6,707 nucleotides of DNA from Sutterella sp. UBA1442. Its GTDB lineage: Bacteria; Pseudomonadota; Gammaproteobacteria; Burkholderiales; Burkholderiaceae_F. The stretch is taken from positions 1 to 6,707 of the forward strand of contig DCTK01000118.1 of the NCBI GenBank assembly GCA_002329575.1. Direction: 5' to 3'. Each line of letters opens with the position of its first letter. Position 1 is the first letter of the stretch. Of the stretch, positions 4,751 through 6,707 are shown piece after piece. The notes beneath the pieces were generated by a model, which was given only the letters and a program-made list of their open reading frames with translations, searched no databases and had not been told where the DNA came from. The position numbers were made by a program, and so were the translations under genes.

Positions 4751-6706
4751 TTATGATCTCTTGTAGTTCCAGGGTAGCCAGGCATTAAAGTCAAACCCCT
4801 CCTGCAGACGGCAGAAGTCCCACTGCATAATCTTCTTCTCCGGATTCTTACCCAAGGCCAACTCCTCTTGCCAGCCCTTCTCGTAACAGTACTTAAAGAG
4901 TGCACGCCCATAGTCTTCCAGCCACTGAGCGGCATCTATATCGTTCAGACGAGCGGTCTCAAACAGTGTGAAGCAATCGCACAGACACTTCATCCCGTCA
5001 ACGGATTGTGCAAAGTAGCTGTTCTTACGGATAATCGTTAGCGGACGGATCGCCCGTTCCACAATATTGGTGTCACAAGGCACCCATGGATCGGCCAAGA
5101 AATAACGCAACGCATCCCGCTGATTCATGTAGTACACGCAAGCAGCCGCCCAGTAAGCGCTTCCCTTTTTAACATAGCGCCCACCTTTGAGTTCAGTGGT
5201 GTCTGATGCAAGACTCTTCATCACCGTATCTATGCCATCCATCAGTGGCTTGATCTTACTTCGGCGTACTTTCTTGACCCGAGCGTAAAACTCCTGAAGC
5301 GTTTCATTCTCATCGCGCTTGCGGACGCTGTTTTCGTGTTTATAGATTTCACTCAATCCGACCAGTACCGACATCAACAAAATCATTGGATTGGCTTGTT
5401 TTGTTTTCTCACGGAAGAACGCTTGAGTTTCTTCGTCGGTTAAATCTTTAAACTCACCCATTAACCGCTCAAGATCGAGTGCTCGATAGATTTCGCGGCG
5501 GAAGTGAATCAAACACGATTGGTGACCCGTTGTCGGCATGTTTTGCTTGATCACGCTCGGATAAGCGGCGTAACCGTCGCTGACCAGCACATCAGGATTG
5601 AAACCGTGTTCGCTGATCACTTCGTTGATACATGTTGCGCTGCGGCTGCGCATGTAGTGGTAAGACAAAAACGGATGCAACGATTGCGAGGCATTTGACA
5701 ACGCCAGCACGTAGCTCTGCGAAGCCGTGTTTTCCAGTGCCGAGCTACTGCCTTTGCCCTGCGATTGCAAGCAGTCATACGTTGTTTCGTCACTGATCAA
5801 CACCTCGGTATCACGACTGCTTTCCAAGATGGCCTTCACTAAAGGTTTGAGATAAATTTCATGCCACTGTAAACGCTGACGGCTGATCGTATCATTGCCT
5901 AAGCGCATCGGCTCCAGAAACACGGATAAGCAGCGATTGAGCGGCATACTGTTATGCACGAGGTTCATCACCTCAATCAACGTCTCTTGCGAGACGGTTT
6001 GATTTGGCAACACCGGTAACGGCGCTTTATCGTCAATGTCGGCGTTCACGCTGTTACACACCGGGCACACGCCGACTGCGATATGTGTTCGGCATTGACT
6101 GAGCACATCGATCAGATCAAGGCAGATGTTCTTGCACTCTTCGTATTGTTGGCCGATATCGATCAGTTCGGCACCGCATTTGCAACGCTTTTTCGTCTCT
6201 TTAACTTCAAAGTTTTGAGTCGGCAAATCGGCTTGACTGACTTGACGGCCTTTAGGTTGCTGAGGCTCGTTCAATAACGCAATCCACTCCGGATAGCGCT
6301 CACAATGCGCAACGATTTCACGGGCGCCTTCTAAGGCCGCGTTGTCACTGCTCTTGGCCTCTTTTAAGGCTTCATGCGCACAGTTAAGTGCACGCGTGAT
6401 TGAGTGCTTGAGCTTGCGGGCTTGATTGATTTTATTGTTGACTTTGTGTTGTAACTTTTTATCGGGCTCGGCGATTTTAAGGCTCTCATTGCCACGTTGG
6501 AAAAAAGCCTTAAGCAAGCGACTGTCTCTGAGTTTTTGCCTCAGAATGGGCAAGAATTTCTTACACTGCACCAACATATCGGCATCGCTAATCGGCTCGC
6601 CGGGGAGCATTTCAAGAATATTCAGTGCAATCTCGTTGAAAGTGTCGGTAAATACTTGATTGGCAGTCTTTAAGTGATTGACTTCACCTTGAAGGGTTTT
6701 ATTTTT
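4751..6706 (-). CDS. tnpC: IS66-family DDE transposase TnpC (5' end outside the window)
   Basis: The frame is open to the right edge, giving at least 651 residues, longer than the common ~500-530 of IS66 TnpC and more like the long variants. Numbering from an internal Met at 6610: residues 1-110 are helical, charged and leucine-rich (coiled-coil-like). A zinc-ribbon-type pattern follows (Cys143, Cys145, Cys182, Cys185). The IS66 core has Asp274 (LISDETTYD), Asp345 (VLVSDGYAAY), the CLIHFRRE segment (366-373) and Glu518 (TNIVERAIRPL), leading into IIRKNSYF. These are the family's DDE residues in the right order. The C-terminus ends with an aromatic-rich segment (FDFNAWLPWNYKRS) at TAA 4751-4753. 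The Met at 6610 is not the true start, since upstream codons (…FNEIALNILE) read as normal protein. No internal lesion is visible. tnpA/tnpB, if present, would lie beyond the right edge. Confidence 0.95.
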   Translation of the reverse strand, partial: KNKTLQGEVNHLKTANQVFTDTFNEIALNILEMLPGEPISDADMLVQCKKFLPILRQKLRDSRLLKAFFQRGNESLKIAEPDKKLQHKVNNKINQARKLKHSITRALNCAHEALKEAKSSDNAALEGAREIVAHCERYPEWIALLNEPQQPKGRQVSQADLPTQNFEVKETKKRCKCGAELIDIGQQYEECKNICLDLIDVLSQCRTHIAVGVCPVCNSVNADIDDKAPLPVLPNQTVSQETLIEVMNLVHNSMPLNRCLSVFLEPMRLGNDTISRQRLQWHEIYLKPLVKAILESSRDTEVLISDETTYDCLQSQGKGSSSALENTASQSYVLALSNASQSLHPFLSYHYMRSRSATCINEVISEHGFNPDVLVSDGYAAYPSVIKQNMPTTGHQSCLIHFRREIYRALDLERLMGEFKDLTDEETQAFFREKTKQANPMILLMSVLVGLSEIYKHENSVRKRDENETLQEFYARVKKVRRSKIKPLMDGIDTVMKSLASDTTELKGGRYVKKGSAYWAAACVYYMNQRDALRYFLADPWVPCDTNIVERAIRPLTIIRKNSYFAQSVDGMKCLCDCFTLFETARLNDIDAAQWLEDYGRALFKYCYEKGWQEELALGKNPEKKIMQWDFCRLQEGFDFNAWLPWNYKRS

Positions 6707-6707
6707 G
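4751..6707 (-). mobile_element. IS66-family element, partial (tnpC side only)
   Basis: Inferred from the tnpC gene. The element's downstream tip must lie between the tnpC stop and roughly 4680, but I could not identify a convincing terminal inverted repeat because the other tip is outside the window. Whether this is a three-gene IS66 element or a tnpC-only form cannot be seen. Confidence 0.6.

Noticed and set aside
4741..4760. GTAA sequence as an IS66 terminal inverted repeat
   Set aside because: Only four bases fit, it is almost touching the tnpC stop codon, and the opposite end is outside the window, so it cannot be paired.
5504..6659. Several short plus-strand frames inside tnpC
   Set aside because: All lie antisense to a well-conserved transposase and have no independent support.

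Overview
The window is made entirely of insertion-sequence (IS) material. I see parts or all of four elements from four families (IS110/IS1111, IS3, IS21, IS66) and no cargo, metabolic, defence or structural-RNA gene. Base composition is moderately AT-leaning. The protein types (an IS1111-like DEDD transposase, IstA/IstB, a long IS66 TnpC) would suit a gammaproteobacterium or relative, but I cannot name the organism from the sequence and this is only a leaning.

Layout, left to right. 1-284 is non-coding and holds a multi-tier inverted-repeat structure (150-218). It lies directly downstream of an IS110-family transposase (285-1388, minus strand), the position where IS1111-group elements are expected to encode their guide ('bridge') RNA. 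The upstream end of that element abuts, at about 1455-1460, the last codons of an IS3-family orfA and the first half of its orfB (to 1932, plus strand), so the IS110 element appears to have broken an older IS3 copy. Next comes a striking 59-bp imperfect palindrome (1955-2013). An IS21-family element follows on the minus strand: intact istB (2047-2829) and istA (2822-4413), which is broken by an in-frame TGA and a frameshift. A non-coding stretch (4438-4699) carries spaced direct repeats and a hairpin typical of an IS21 end. A strong bidirectional hairpin terminator (4700-4732) separates this from an IS66-family tnpC (4751 to the right edge, minus strand), whose 5' end lies outside the window.

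Function. The IS66 transposase keeps its DDE residues over the visible part. The IS110 transposase keeps the DEDD residues but has Thr at the position where I expect the family's catalytic Ser. The IS21 element has a good IstB ATPase but no intact IstA, so it is probably immobile unless rescued in trans. The IS3 copy is a remnant without its catalytic core. The region reads as an IS pile-up or decay zone. The parts most worth checking are the possible bridge RNA, the Ser-to-Thr change, the palindrome and the doubly lesioned istA.
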